From positions 151,008,505-151,072,504 of the forward strand of contig OY829326.1 of the NCBI GenBank assembly GCA_963691655.1: a stretch of DNA of 64,000 nucleotides, in the 5' to 3' direction. Shown here one piece after another: positions 24,126 to 36,085 of this stretch. The first letter of the stretch is position 1; every line of letters starts with the position of its first letter. The translations under genes were made by a program, and so were the position numbers. The notes below the pieces were generated by a model, which saw nothing but the letters and a program-made list of their open reading frames with translations, did no database searches and was not told where the DNA came from. The DNA is from Toxonevra muliebris (taxonomy: Eukaryota; Arthropoda; Insecta; Diptera; Pallopteridae).

Positions 24126-24899
24126 GGGTAATTCCACCAAGTTTCGGCTAAAAACAAGAAAACGGTATGTGACACTCCTTTAAACTTGATGAGCCGGTAG
24201 AGAAAATCATAGAATTTAAGAATATGGACTTTTTTTCTTATTATCTCTTATGGTTTACGTGCAGTGGTCACTAAAAGTTTTCGAACGTGAGCCAAAGAGA
24301 TTTTCAAGACCTCATAACTTCCTTTATATGAATTGCAATTTAACACTATGTAGCTCGTTGAAATTTTAATACGGAGGACTTTAAGAAAAAATTAAAAAAA
24401 AAAATTAATTTCAGGAACAAAATTTTACAAGAACATGAGATCCTTCAAAGATATGTGAAAATCTGTGGGAGTACTTTTTTTTTTGTTTCGAAATTCTATT
24501 TTTTTGTAGGCTTAAGAATGTGGGTTAAATACTGAAAGTGCTAGACTGGGTTAAGGATAGGTTCATATTTTACTTTAACTTTTTTTACTTAAACCTTAAT
24601 AAAAACGTATGAAAAAATTCAAAAATTTTAGAAATTTTCAATGACTTCCCATTTTTCTTATGATAAGAACATTACACATGTGTCATATCTATATAACTTG
24701 TGGACGCTGATTTCAATATTCTTTCGTATTACAAGACGTAGCATAGGGTTGCCACTGGAATAAGGCGCAGTGCACCATAAATCCTTTTGGAATATACAAT
24801 ATGAAATGTGGAGAGCTTAAGCATACAATCATTATTGAAAATCATCGAAATCGTAGCTGTGTCGAAAACACTTTTACCCGAAACTTGCTGGAATTACCC
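24126..24899. mobile_element. TIR element (MITE-like)
   Basis: The 774-bp element starts GGGTAATTCCACCAAGTTTC and ends with the inverse of GGGTAATTCCAGCAAGTTTC. The inverted repeats are about 27 bp with two mismatches. Flanking bases (TTAC and ATAC) do not give a clear target duplication. The interior is AT-rich with no transposase frame. Superfamily unassigned. Confidence 0.7.
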
Positions 24900-24959
24900 A
24901 TACATGGAATTTCAGGGTAAGGTAGATGCTCTACTTTAGAAGAGCTTGATAACGGTTTT

Positions 24960-25290
24960 TGGAGTGCGCGTTTATCTGTTTTTAGGTAATTTAGTGTTAC
25001 TTAAAGTCTTGGTTTAACTTAAACTTTCTTTGACTAGACTTTTGAATTTCAATTTTGTCTAAATCTCTAAATCTGGGTGTGATTTTTGAGAATCTTTTAG
25101 CTTGAATTATGGTCTGAATTTAGTTTCTTTTTAGTTTCAGTTTTCATCGGCTTTTGGCTTCAATTGTGAATTTAATTGATTTTTTATTTAATTTTTGGAT
25201 TAATTTTTAGTTTTAATTTTGAGCAGATTTTTAGACTGGCTTTTGATTTTGATCTGATTTTTTATCTGATTTGAAGTTTGGTTATAGTAT
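24960..25290. repeat. Degenerate TTTTGGTCTGAATT-like minisatellite, array 1
   Basis: Many diverged units of about 12-20 bp follow the pattern TTTT(G/A)G, TCT or TTT, GAATTT or AATTTT, and so on. The same style recurs at 44790-45310. It resembles a strongly decayed version of the minus-strand unit of the fresh array at 61770 (CTTTTGGTCTTGGT). Confidence 0.4.
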
Positions 25291-25419
25291 TTATAATTAT
25301 CTCTCCCGCTGCGTGCGTTCTGCGTATTCGGCCAAATAAAAATGTTCCAATTGGGTTACATAAGAGACTTACACAAATATATGTGCATATAAAATCAAAA
25401 TTATACACTCACATACATA

Positions 25420-27007
25420 CACTGGCGGTCACAAAAACCGCACCACCCACCAATTTCAAGAAAATCGTTTAAAATGAGACTTAAACCTGATTTTGTTTTA
25501 GTGAATGCCATTTTTTTTTTTTTTTTAGGAACAAAATGAACAAAATTGCAAAAGAAAAATTATATATACACACAAATTTTATTACTTTTTAATTAAAATA
25601 AAAATATGGAAGAAATTAAACGTTTTTGATTGTACTAATTAAAAGTATGTAAAAATAAAAATATTTGTTATTTTTTGAAGGTGTAAACTGGGATTGATTT
25701 GTTTCATGTTAGAGTCACAAGCAAAATTTTTTAGTTTGATGATGCCCATTTCTTAGACTTCTTTATGGCCGTTATCTTGAAGGCATAGAGGCGACAAGCA
25801 CTTTAAGGATATCAATCGTTATTTTTTTAATACTAAACTTTTTTCAGAACTCCAACAAGGAATTTTTTATTTTTTGGCATTTTTTGAGCAACATTCCGTT
25901 TCATTATATGACAGAGGTGCCTCATCGAACTTAAACCGTGTGAGCTACCTGATCATTCCCGCCAGTAAATTCTAATATCATCGAAAACATTTTGAATCTG
26001 CAAACAAATAAGTATCAATAATCTAACTTTTTTACTATTTTTAAAGTTATCAAACATCAGGTATTAATTACTAACAAAACCTTGCCAATTTGGCGTGATA
26101 ATATACCGCAGAAGTCGTCCGGAAAAATAACGTCATTAATGAGCGAACTCGTACTACAATTGGCTTACAGCAATTTCTTCATAAAATTTTAGCTATATTT
26201 TTGGACATTCACAGTCTCTTAAATATAGTGTAAGGGACCCATCCAAACTATCCGACTTTGTGGGAATTTGACCATTTTCACTACACAGCTAACCTTCTAT
26301 TGCTCTATATATGAGCAACGCAAGTACCGAAGATTAAATGCGCATAAATAATTGAGTTTAATTTGCCCGATCATATAACTTTTCTCGAGTCTGCCACAGT
26401 TCAATTGCTGTAGTTTTTAGTCTATGCCAGGCGATTTGTTTCCATCCATTTCGTTAACAACGACTTTTTGGGTGATCGTCTCCCATACAGACCGAACTTT
26501 TGTTTCTTTCTGCGTAAGTTTTCGGCATTTATATTCACTTTGTAATAGCTCTTTAGCTCAGTCCTTATTGTGACTACACTTTTGAATCAATAATTTATGG
26601 TTCTCTTTCAGCTTATGCCATTTTTTCTCGTATTTGTCTTCCATAGTCTTCTTGATCCTTTTGTCCTTTCAAGTGGGTACAAATTGCCTTTTTTCTAGAT
26701 CAGTCCAACAGCAGTCGAATGTAGGCATCAAATTCTTCAGATGTTTAACTTTATGACACTGCTTGATACCTAAGAACAAACATTTCGACGTTTTGGTGGT
26801 GGGACAAATGTTTATATTTTGCAGTTGATTTCGGCACTTTTTCAAAAATTCTTCTTTTCGCCAAACAAGCGCAATAAAAAATGGTACATTCCGCTTAAAT
26901 ACATTCTTAAAACATAAACTGCGGAATCTCCAAAGGAAGGAAAATTTGGGCAAAGTTAGGAAATTGCAGCAGTATTGCAAGTGGTGCGGTTTTTGTGACC
27001 GCCAATG
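25420..27007. mobile_element. Tc1-like TIR element, no recognisable transposase
   Basis: 1588 bp, flanked by TA on both sides (25418-25419 and 27008-27009). The ends are CACTGGCGGTCACAAAAACC and the inverse of CATTGGCGGTCACAAAAACC, and the match extends to CGCACCAC (27-28 bp, one mismatch). The TA flank and these termini fit Tc1/mariner-type elements. The longest frame (26669-27073, minus) runs through the tip and shows no DDE motif that I recognise. On the minus strand a Lys/Glu-rich, broken frame follows (about 26650-26350) that I cannot place. It is probably a decayed or non-autonomous copy. Confidence 0.75.
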
Positions 27008-27009
27008 TA

Positions 27010-29685
27010 TATATAGAAAAGTAGAGAAAAATTCTCTACGAAAAAAATAAAACAAAAATCTAGAAAAAGACAAGCACGTATAAATGCATGTATATGAGAA
27101 TGTATATGCATATGTGACCCTTCACTTTCAATGAATGTGTGTGTGTGTGTTGGTGTATATGTGCCAAATACTAAATTATTTCTACAATAGAAATTTACAT
27201 GCACATGCAATTACGCAAGGCATAATAAAAAGCCTAGCAGTAAAATGCAATATATGCACCCTCTACCTTAAACCCAAATGGAAGCAGATACTCATAGGTA
27301 TATAGGTAGATCTCAATATATGTAAGATTGTATATGTGAAAGTTTAAAATGCCAGAAGGACATGAAAGACACACAAATTTAAAGCATGCATGCATATACT
27401 CCAGTATATGGTATATATCTACCACATACAAATGTAATCCAACATTTAGTGAATTTTAATGAGGTTAAAGTTTACTTTAGTTAAATTTTTGCAAAATTTT
27501 CTTCTTCCTATTCCTTTTTTTTTTGATAATATTTTTGTTGTCATATTCTGAAGTTGATAGAAACTTTACATGTGATGAATTGAAGCATGTCAAATAAGAC
27601 ATGGAAATGTTTAGTTTTGTAGTAAAATAAAAAGTAGAAATGTTTTTTTTTTCCTTTTCTTCTACATACAGTTGGTATCTTTGTTTACTAACATACTTCA
27701 AAAAAAAAAAAATTTTTTTTATGAAATCAGGCTGGAAAATATAGACACACATACTCATATACATACATACAAATAAGCAAACATGAACGACTATAATAAA
27801 GTAGGCAGCAGCACCAGCAGCACACACACTCGTAATTCTCCACCGAGCACTTTTCTAAACGAGCACAAGTTAAGTTCATTCGTTGTCTAAAAATGAACTC
27901 AAAAGAACCTAAAAGGACATACTCAGGCACACCATTAGACACACATTTTTAGACATTCGAGGATTTTCATGATTTCATCCAAAGCATCCGCACTTTCCGC
28001 TCATTTCTCTTAACAGATTTTACTCTTCCAAATGCTGCTACTGCTGCTTTCAGCTTAGTATTCTTTGACATCGTCTTCATTTTCCACTTGGTATGTCATG
28101 GCATAAAGGTTCCTCATGCTTTTTCATATGCCTACAGAGTCTTAAGAGTATGAGTATGAATGTGTGTGTGTGTGTGTGCATTTGCCCTTAAAATCTTCAA
28201 CGTCTTCGTCGTATTTTTCATGCTGCCAGACTTTGACAATTTCATCATGAACTTTTGGCGACATTCTATTTATTTTTTGTTTTTTTTTTTTTGCTTTTAT
28301 GTTTGTTCATGTTTAAGTTGAAAATCGATGCGGCTCAATGCTTTTTTTCAACCAGCTAAATTTTCTTCTGTTTAAATGTGTGGCCTTTTTATTTTCTTGT
28401 GCCCCAGTATAAGTATGTATGTATGTATTTGAAGAACGTTTCAATTCGTTTTTATATATTTTCTCTGAATGTATTTTTCTTTAGAATTTGCTAGTATTTG
28501 CGTAATGTAAATAAAATTTGAGCAGCTGAAGAATCACCAATATATTTTAGTATTTTCACTGACTAGTAGCATTTGGTTTTGTTGCATAGAGTATACCCGT
28601 TTCCATATATTGAGAATTTCCTGAGAACGAATTTTCTTTTTCTTTATGTTAAAATGTAAATTTATTAAATTTCCTTTTCAATATTTTTTTATTTTTTTGC
28701 TTATTTATTTCTAATGCATCTTGGTTTGCATTCATATCACTCTTTAAGTGGTCATCATCATCATTATATTCTTCAAGTATGGTCCCTAGAACTTTGCATA
28801 CACAATTTTTAAGTATTCAAAATATTTTCAAGTTGTTTGTTTATATGTGATTTTACCCGAAATAGAGAAAAAGGATTTGTTATTAAATTTTAACAAGAGA
28901 TATTTTTGAAACTGAAGAGTGTATGTAAAAAAGAAGAGGAAATGTTTGATATTTGAGGTTGTCGAGGGTGGCAGAGAAACTTGAAGATATCGGGTAGATG
29001 AGATTGATTGCTTTAGAAATCATGAGTAGTGCCAGTTAGCTTTAATACAGAATAACGAGTAACTTCAGTTGAGAGAATATGTTTAAGAATAGCGACTAAT
29101 TGCAAGCAACTGGCTTCAGAAGCAAGTAGTAATTGCAATAGACTGTGTTGAAAAATATCGAGTAATTGCTATTGCCTAAAGTCTGATTGCCACACTCTCT
29201 TTCGTTTTTTTTTTATTACATGAAGTCTAAAAAGTAAAAACTTAATTTAAAAAAGAGAGTCCGGCATTACCAGCATGTTGGCAAATTTCATTTAGGAAAT
29301 TCTCTCTCTTTGACAGGGCATATGACATAGTGAAAACCAAGCATTAGTGTGTGTGGAGGCTCATTATATTATAAATATTTGACATTTTCTCCTAGTCTCT
29401 ATTTGTTTTAAAACACTCCCAAAGATACCAGTTCAAGGAACATGACATTAGCTCTTTGAGGGAAGCTTCAACTTAAGAATTTATGACAAATCTCATACTT
29501 TTAAAACTTTTTTAAAGGTTGATACAAGGTTACTGAGGTTATTTGGCGTCCCTTAACTCATGGGTTGACCAGAGATCCTAAATTTTTAAGAGCAATTTCC
29601 TACGATTTTTTTCTCACTGTGCCACTGTGTCACGGTGCCACTTAGTGCTCTTTAAAAAAAAATTCTAACTATATTGAAATCTTTA
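27010..29685. other. Non-coding with TG microsatellites
   Basis: (TG)n runs at about 27136-27150 and 28161-28179, plus CATA/TGTA-type repeats. No conserved gene. The frames with many Tyr/Cys/Ile/His codons come from TATG/CATA simple sequence. Confidence 0.5.
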
Positions 29686-29689
29686 AACG

Positions 29690-30720
29690 AAAAACGACCG
29701 AGAAAAGTAGGTGGAAGAGAGAATGCAGATTGGAAGAATTGGAAGGAGTAGAGGGAGAGTACAAGCCAGAAAAGGGAAGTACGAGAAGGTTAAGAGGAGA
29801 CAAGGACAGGATAAGGAAAAAGTGACAAGAGGAGTAGGTTAAGTTTAGTTGAAGAATTTAAATGGAAGATGGAAACTGGAACAGGATAATGAGAGGAGTG
29901 TGGAAAGAGAAAGTTAAGAGAAAGTAAAAGGAAAGGAAGAAAATCGAAGAAAGGAATTAGAGGAGTGGAGAAATGGGGAAGTGGTAAAGGAGAAGGGGAC
30001 TAGGAGAAGAGGAGAGCAAGGAAGAGATCAACTGCAGGAAATGAGAGCAAGGGAATGCTACAAGGAAAATACGAGTGCTAGATGCGACATGATATGTAAA
30101 AAGAGACTAAGAGAAAGAAAGAAGAAGTGAAATAGGAGAAGGGAAGTAGGAGAAGGGGAGTAGGAGAAGGGGAGTAGGAGAAGGAAAGTAGGAGAAAGGA
30201 AGAAGAAGAGTGAAAGAAGAAGGGTGGAACAAGGGGAGTGAGGGGAGGGGGAGAAAGAAATTTCGAGAAGGCAGATGGGAAGTGGGAGAGGGGAGTGGCA
30301 GAAAGAAAGTGGGAGAAAGAAAGTTGGAGAAGGAGAGTTGGAGAAAGAAAGTGAGCGAAAAGAAGTATGAGAAGGGAAGTGAGAGAAGGAATTTAAGAGA
30401 AGGGAAGTGGAAGAAAAGAAGTGGGAGGAAGGAAGTGGGAGAAGGGTAGTGAAAGAGAGGCAGGTTGGAGAAGGGAATTGGGAGAAGGAAACTGAGAGAA
30501 GGAAACGGAAGAGAGAGGAAGTGTGAAAAGAGAAATAGGGATGGATGAAAAGCGAGTTAGAGAAAGGGAGTGAGAGAAACAGAGTTATAGAAGAAAAATG
30601 GGACGTAGAAAAATTGGAGGTAGAAGAATAGAAGTGGAAGAGGAAGAATAGTAGTTCAAGAGAAGGAGTGAGAGAGAAGAAGTGAAAGGAAAGGGGAGGT
30701 AGAAGGTAAGTTAAACTCAG
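29690..30720 (+). repeat. About 1 kb polypurine tract of degenerate GA-rich units
   Basis: For about 1 kb the plus strand is nearly all A and G, interrupted mainly by single T or C bases. Units of about 14-16 bp such as GGGAGTAGGAGAAG and GGAAGTGGGAGAAG repeat with drift, most regular around 30130-30200. The Gly/Lys/Glu-rich frame at 30210-30449 is a by-product. Long polypurine mirror-like tracts can form triplex DNA in vitro; whether this one does is not shown by sequence. Confidence 0.85.
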
Positions 30721-31095
30721 GAAATTGAATAGAGCTGTAAATTTAATAATGAAATACGAAGAAGAGGGGTTCGAGAAAATGGTTCAAAGAGGGTATTGCA
30801 GGGTAAAGAAGGCGTGAGAGAAAGGCGAGAGAGAAAGGTGTTTCGTGAATCCACAAGGAATTTAAAGAAAAGAGAGGGTGAGAGAAAGACTTTCCAAACG
30901 GGTAAGTGATGAAAAGAGGTGTGATAAAAATAGGCCAGTATGACGCTAGAGGCAGTCTGATATAAAGGCGTGTAGAGTGTGAGGCTGGAGTGAGATAAGC
31001 GTTAGTTGAAAGAATTGATGAGGGGAAAGAGAACCAATAGCAATGGACAGGGTAATTGGACATTATATCTGTGGCCTTAAGTCGAGATTAGCTAA

Positions 31096-31323
31096 GGTTA
31101 AGTTAGGTTAGAGTGGCTGTCCAGAGATACACTTAGGCCTACAATTTAACGCCGATTCCGAACGGCGATACGGCAATATTTTATCATGTATGTACATGTA
31201 CAATCCCTTTAAATTCTCATACACTTCATGTTCATAGTGGATATAAGAAGATAATGAAATTTTAAATTTCGATTCCCGTCTGGGAATCGAACCCCGAACC
31301 CCCAAGAAGTAAGTTTAGTCGTC
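31096..31323 (-). mobile_element. SINE copy C with a 13-bp target-site duplication
   Basis: On the minus strand a 5'-shortened tRNA-like head contains GGGGTTCGATTCCC (B box, about 31280-31295). The shared SINE body follows, then CGCCGTTCGGAATCGGCGTT, GGCCTAAGTGTATCTCTGG and the tail CTCTAACCTAACTTAACC. The direct repeat CGAGATTAGCTAA occurs at 31083-31095 and 31324-31336, a 13-bp duplication typical of target-primed reverse transcription. The tail resembles the 3' end of the LINE relic at 10935. Confidence 0.85.
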
Positions 31324-31339
31324 CGAGATTAGCTAAACT

Positions 31340-34300
31340 TTAAATTTTTTTTTTATTCTTATTTTTTTTAAATTTTTTTAGCTCTCTGTTTTTACCAACT
31401 TGTGCTACTGTAATTTATTGACACAGATATATTAGTAGATTCTAGTTTGGATGGTTCTATTCCACCGAATTTTTAGGAATCAAATGCAATCTATACTATT
31501 TACAATAAAGCAATATTTTTAAAATTGTAAAAAACATTACAAACGGGCAGACAATAATCTAGTTAAAGCGACTATACTGTTTTAGACACCATGTTGCTTT
31601 GTTTGTTTGAGAAGTACCACTCTGACTTACCCAATACCGCTTATTTTCAATCCAAAGAAGACTGTGGTAACTATTGATAACAATGATGAGTACTAGAATC
31701 TGTGTAAAACAATTTGATGATGTACGTGGCATAATTTTCCAGATAAGTTGCCTTAAATCAATGCAATATCTATTTACTGCGGTTTAGAGTATCGTAGACT
31801 TTGCTCGTCAAACTTAAGGCTTATTTAGTTTTGTATGGGTTTAGCTAGGAATTAATCGGGGAATGATATAATTAAAGGACGAATAAACGTATCCAGCTTT
31901 TGTGCACTTACACTATATACTTACAGATATATGAATAATAATGAAGAGTTTGCACATATATTTCCAGTTCACTGAAAACTTTATATAAAGGCATTTTGAA
32001 AACGAAATTGATTTAAGCTTCAACTATTAGAGTGAATACCTGCATATAAATATATCTTAAAGTTTTTCAAAAAGCTAACTTTGAAAAACTTTTACTTTGA
32101 ATTAAACTTCCACTACAATCGGAACTAAACAGTGTAAATACTAAAGTAGTATCATTGCTCATTAAGTTATACTTTCATTTTATTTATTTACTTTGAAAAA
32201 AAAAAAACTTTACTTAATCGTATTATCTTCTGCGCGCCAACTACATAAATACAAGAGCAAGTACATATCTTGTGCGCGCATTTAAAGTAAATCAGCCTTA
32301 AGATGTAATTTACACTTAAACGTTGTGACGATAGATACGATACTAAAACAAGCAAGGGTGGGGACGCGAGATAATGAAGTGTGCTATGTATACTATATAA
32401 TGCTACGGGTGTTAGTTAATATTGTTGTTGGCACTTTAGCAGCTGCAAGTCTCATCAGTGATTTACATTTAAAAATATATACACAAATAGAAATATAAAT
32501 ACCAGCAGCAGTAACCAGAAACACCAGCAACAGCAACATCAGCAACAAGGATAAGGATAAGAAAAACAAAAAAACACTTGCCAACACTGCAGCCAGCAAT
32601 CAGTGCTGCTTCATTTTTCCACATTTTAAAGTAAGTATGCAAGTATACGAGTATATAATTTTATTTTATTTTATTTTATTTTTATTTCATTTTCATTCTT
32701 TACTCAATTTATCACAAATAAAAACATCGTTACTTTTCTACACAAACGCATTCACCTCCATCACCTTCACCATCCTCTTCACTTCCATTCACCGCTATCC
32801 AACTTTATGTTTTAACTTAAGCTTCAGCATCAACTCAACATTTTCTACTCACGTTCTTTCTATGAAAATCTGTTCAACAATTTTTATGCGTTTCGGGTAC
32901 GTTTTTGAGATTTTTTTTTCTATTTGTTCTTCTTCGTCTATGTTTTTTACCTTCCATCTTTGCTGCTGTTATTTCTACCGCGCTCTAGTAAGAATAAAAA
33001 GATTGAAATTTATTACGCATAAATCTAGGCGTTTGCACCTGCAAAACGTAAAAAAAAATAGAAATAAAAAATAAACCATGAAACAAGAAACGTTCAGGTA
33101 TGCGTAGCACTATTCTAGTACCAGCCTCTAACTGGAGAACAGAATAGTAGAAACAGAGAAGGAGAAAGTACGAACAACGACGAACCAAGGACGACAACGC
33201 TGCTAAAGGTAAATAGAAAATTCATATTGCTAACAAGTTAGTATTATTTACTATGCGACAAATGCTACTGATGTTAAGAGCAACAACAACAACATCGACA
33301 ACAAGCACAGCAATTTCAGCCTAACGTTAAAAACCTTGCTTTTTTGTTGTTGTTTATTTTGTTTGAATGATGCCAACAGATGGCGCTATTTGCAATCGCT
33401 CTTCATGTTTGTAAAGGAAACGTGTTGGCATTTCACAAGGTGTTAGCTGCATAGCTTTAAGTCTAAAAAGCAAAAGCAAAAAAAAAGAGATGGAAAAATT
33501 CCATTTGACAACAGCATCAAAGAGTGTTTGTAAAAGAAACAGCAGATTGAAAATCACGATTACAAAAAAAAAAAAAAAACAGTAGTAGGAAGTGGAAACA
33601 GTCAACATCAACGTAGTAGCAGTAGCAACAGCTTGGCTATGGCATTTATAAATTAACGCAATATGTTGCCTTGCATGTAACAGGTTAAATGTCGTTCTGA
33701 GTAATCGCTGTTGTCACAACGAATCGCTGCTATCAATTTGACAATATAAGGCTTACATATTTACATACGCATGTATTTATGTATGCATGAGTACCGGAAG
33801 CAAACACAGACTGCGTTAGGGGAAGCACAATGGCGGTCTGTTTGTTTGCATGTTTTAGTATCTCGTACCTGTTTAATCCACGCATAAGGCAATCCTAAGA
33901 TTTGCACCAATTGTAGTGGGGAAAAGTCTTCTTAAATCGCATATAATATTTTCTCAAGCGTATTGTGTGGAAGACTAAAGTCGTTTGTCAAGCTGTTTAT
34001 ATTTTATCAGTGAGGCTTTCGGCTTAGTAAGTTTCCCATTGTCCAGTTATTTAATTTGCAACAAATCATGAAAAAAAAAAACGCTAGAAAAGCCTATCGA
34101 CACTCATCATCCATTCATCGATTATAAAGACACATACGACAGCACGATTAGTGATCACCTATATGCAAGCAGCGACATCTGTGCCGCAGAAACTCGAACA
34201 TTTAACTACACGTGATAACTATACGTACAGTTATTGTGAACCTAACTACATGTGTTTAAAGTACACGCGTATTTCATGTTTAAAATAAAAGTGAAGTTTC

Positions 34301-34380
34301 GGTGAACATGCATACGTGCATTTGGAAGCTTTAGTTGACAGTTATATTCCTAAAGCTTTCAAGAACTTCGTTTATCTAGA
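31340..34380. other. Non-coding stretch with CAG/CAA-rich patches
   Basis: I see no conserved gene. Triplet-rich patches (CAGCAA and similar, about 32500-32550; CAACAA about 33280-33300) resemble fly untranslated or regulatory sequence but do not define an exon. A GTACCAC(T/G)C remnant near 31610 suggests another old unit of the repeat at 22.6 kb. Confidence 0.45.
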
Positions 34381-34388
34381 ATTCAGTC

Positions 34389-34930
34389 TTAGCAAAACCA
34401 ACATTGTCGGCCTTGAAACCAAACAAAAAATAATTCTTGCCAACGAAAATAATCCAGTGGCGTTATGTCGCTTGATCTTGGAGGACAATTAATTGGATCA
34501 TTTCTCGAAATAATGTTATCAACAAATGTTTCTTTCAATAAATCAGCTATAATGGTATGAGGCAGTATGAGGTGTAGCACTATCTTGTGCAGACCAAGAT
34601 CTTTACGCAAAATTTCCCATGTGGTGGATGCATGGAGTCTAACGTGTTGTGAACGTCGACGAATAGACAAATTTAGATCTTCATTAACACTAACACTTAC
34701 AGCACCGATATTTTCTTCTGTACGTACAGTTCTTTGTCTTGTTGTTGTTGTTGTATTGTATCGAGTAGCGAAAATGCTGTCCGAAATCTATCGATAGTTC
34801 AGCGACTAAACCGCTCTGATAGACGATTATGTAAACCATAAATTTCACGAAGTGCTCTATAAGTTTGGCGAATAAACACTAATTTTGAAAATAAATTTCA
34901 ACAATTTGTAAACGTTATTGCCGCGTCATT
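34389..34930 (-). pseudogene. IS630/Tc1-type transposase relic, copy 1
   Basis: The minus strand, from 34930 down, contains FIRQTYRALREIYGLHNRLS, then a damaged stretch, then SIRRRSQHVRLHASTTWEIL, RKDLGLHKIVLHL, and NCPPRSSDITPLDYFRW. These match, in order, the N-terminal HTH region and the PPRSxDxTPLDxFxW region (around the last catalytic acidic residue) of a transposase family widespread in insects. About 130 residues are missing between LHLILPHT and the IADLLKETF segment, so the first two catalytic residues are gone. Frameshifts break the N-terminal part. Terminal repeats not found. Confidence 0.8.
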
Positions 34931-34939
34931 CTTTCCACG

Positions 34940-35385
34940 ATTATTTGTCAATGCTTAGTGAACAGAAATATCATCTACCAGCTGCCAAATGACAGTAATC
35001 TCTAGCGAAAGTTTTAGCAATCTAAAAACGCATCCTTTATGTATATTCTTTGCTGGTTCTTTTTGTATAATCACTTAGGTTAACCTGAGATTATTCATTG
35101 GTCATTTCATTTTTCTGATATCCGCCAATTTGTGCATTAGTCTGACTGCCATTCAACTGCCTTTTGGTTTATCCGTCCTCTAATGTCAAAAAAGAAAAAT
35201 TAATAAAAATCCATCTATCGAGCCTATCCTTATAAAAACCGACCCATGAATTCATGCATCAATAAATTTATCATTATACTCACCCATCCACCAATCTATC
35301 CATTAGTCTTTTCACCCGGAATTATTTATTCTTTATTTCCCTGTTTGCCAGTAGTTAGATCTCCTATTCGTTCCGTGGCGTAAAA
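34940..35385. other. Non-coding stretch, nothing recognised
   Basis: No gene recognised. CCATC/CCAATC-style short repeats near 35210-35310. Confidence 0.4.
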
Positions 35386-35389
35386 ATTG

Positions 35390-35990
35390 GACTGGGGAAT
35401 TTGATAATATCTGACATTTTTAAGTTCTGATATATTATGAGGATGATCATGCAAACTGCGGACTATTATACTGTCATTTCTGGTTTGCCAAGATCTGTTG
35501 ATTGTTCCTTTTGCTTTTTGGTTTCTTTAACAGTACCTGTCCTTTTTCAGGACCTGAAACTGCTTGCATTTTAGGTAGTGCATCTATTTTTTCATTCTGT
35601 TCAGTATTACTATGTATGGGAACCAAACTGAGTTTAACTTAATGCGTTTTTTCACTTCCTTAAGATAATTAAAGCAGCTTAATACTTCTTTGGATCCTAT
35701 AAACATTTCGTTTATTAGTTTGATTGGAGATTGGCTATCCACAAAGAGTGTGGTCTTTGAAGGGTTCCAGCTTCTTGTAATAGAATAAGATATAGTTATC
35801 AGGGAGTTTGTGAAACTCAAAGTGCGTTGCAAAAAACTCCGAATCCTGTACCCTTTTCCATCTTGGACACGTGTTTGTAGAGTTGAAGATCGTTACTGAT
35901 AATAACCGCATTATTTTTTCGTTCTTGTCCGCTGCGTCAAGTGAATGAGAAGTTTTTTCAACTATGATTTGTGGGATATTGTAGCCTGTT
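35390..35990 (-). pseudogene. RNase H domain relic of a non-LTR retrotransposon
   Basis: The minus strand reads GTGFGVFCNAL near 35850, then, after stops, WNPSKTTLFVDSQSPIKLIN and LNSVWFPYIVILN (35584-35790). The pattern G(T/S)G.G, then F.DSQ..I, then VW.P matches the order of motifs in the RNase H domain of LINEs (the DSQ Asp is a catalytic residue). Downstream, around 35470-35520, it is homologous to the relic at 11350-11430. Multiple stops and frameshifts. Confidence 0.65.
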
Positions 35991-36085
35991 ATTCTCTCAG
36001 TTTCTATTGTATTGTATTCATTCTTTATTCTGGATTAACGCGTGCTCAAAAGTGTTTGGTTTCCACAACTCCATTCCCTTAGTTA

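Noticed and set aside
25278..25472. 64-codon frame ending in the Tc1-like tip
   Set aside because: Runs from microsatellite-like sequence into the terminal repeat; not a gene.
30210..30449. Gly/Lys/Glu-rich 79-codon frame
   Set aside because: By-product of the polypurine tract.
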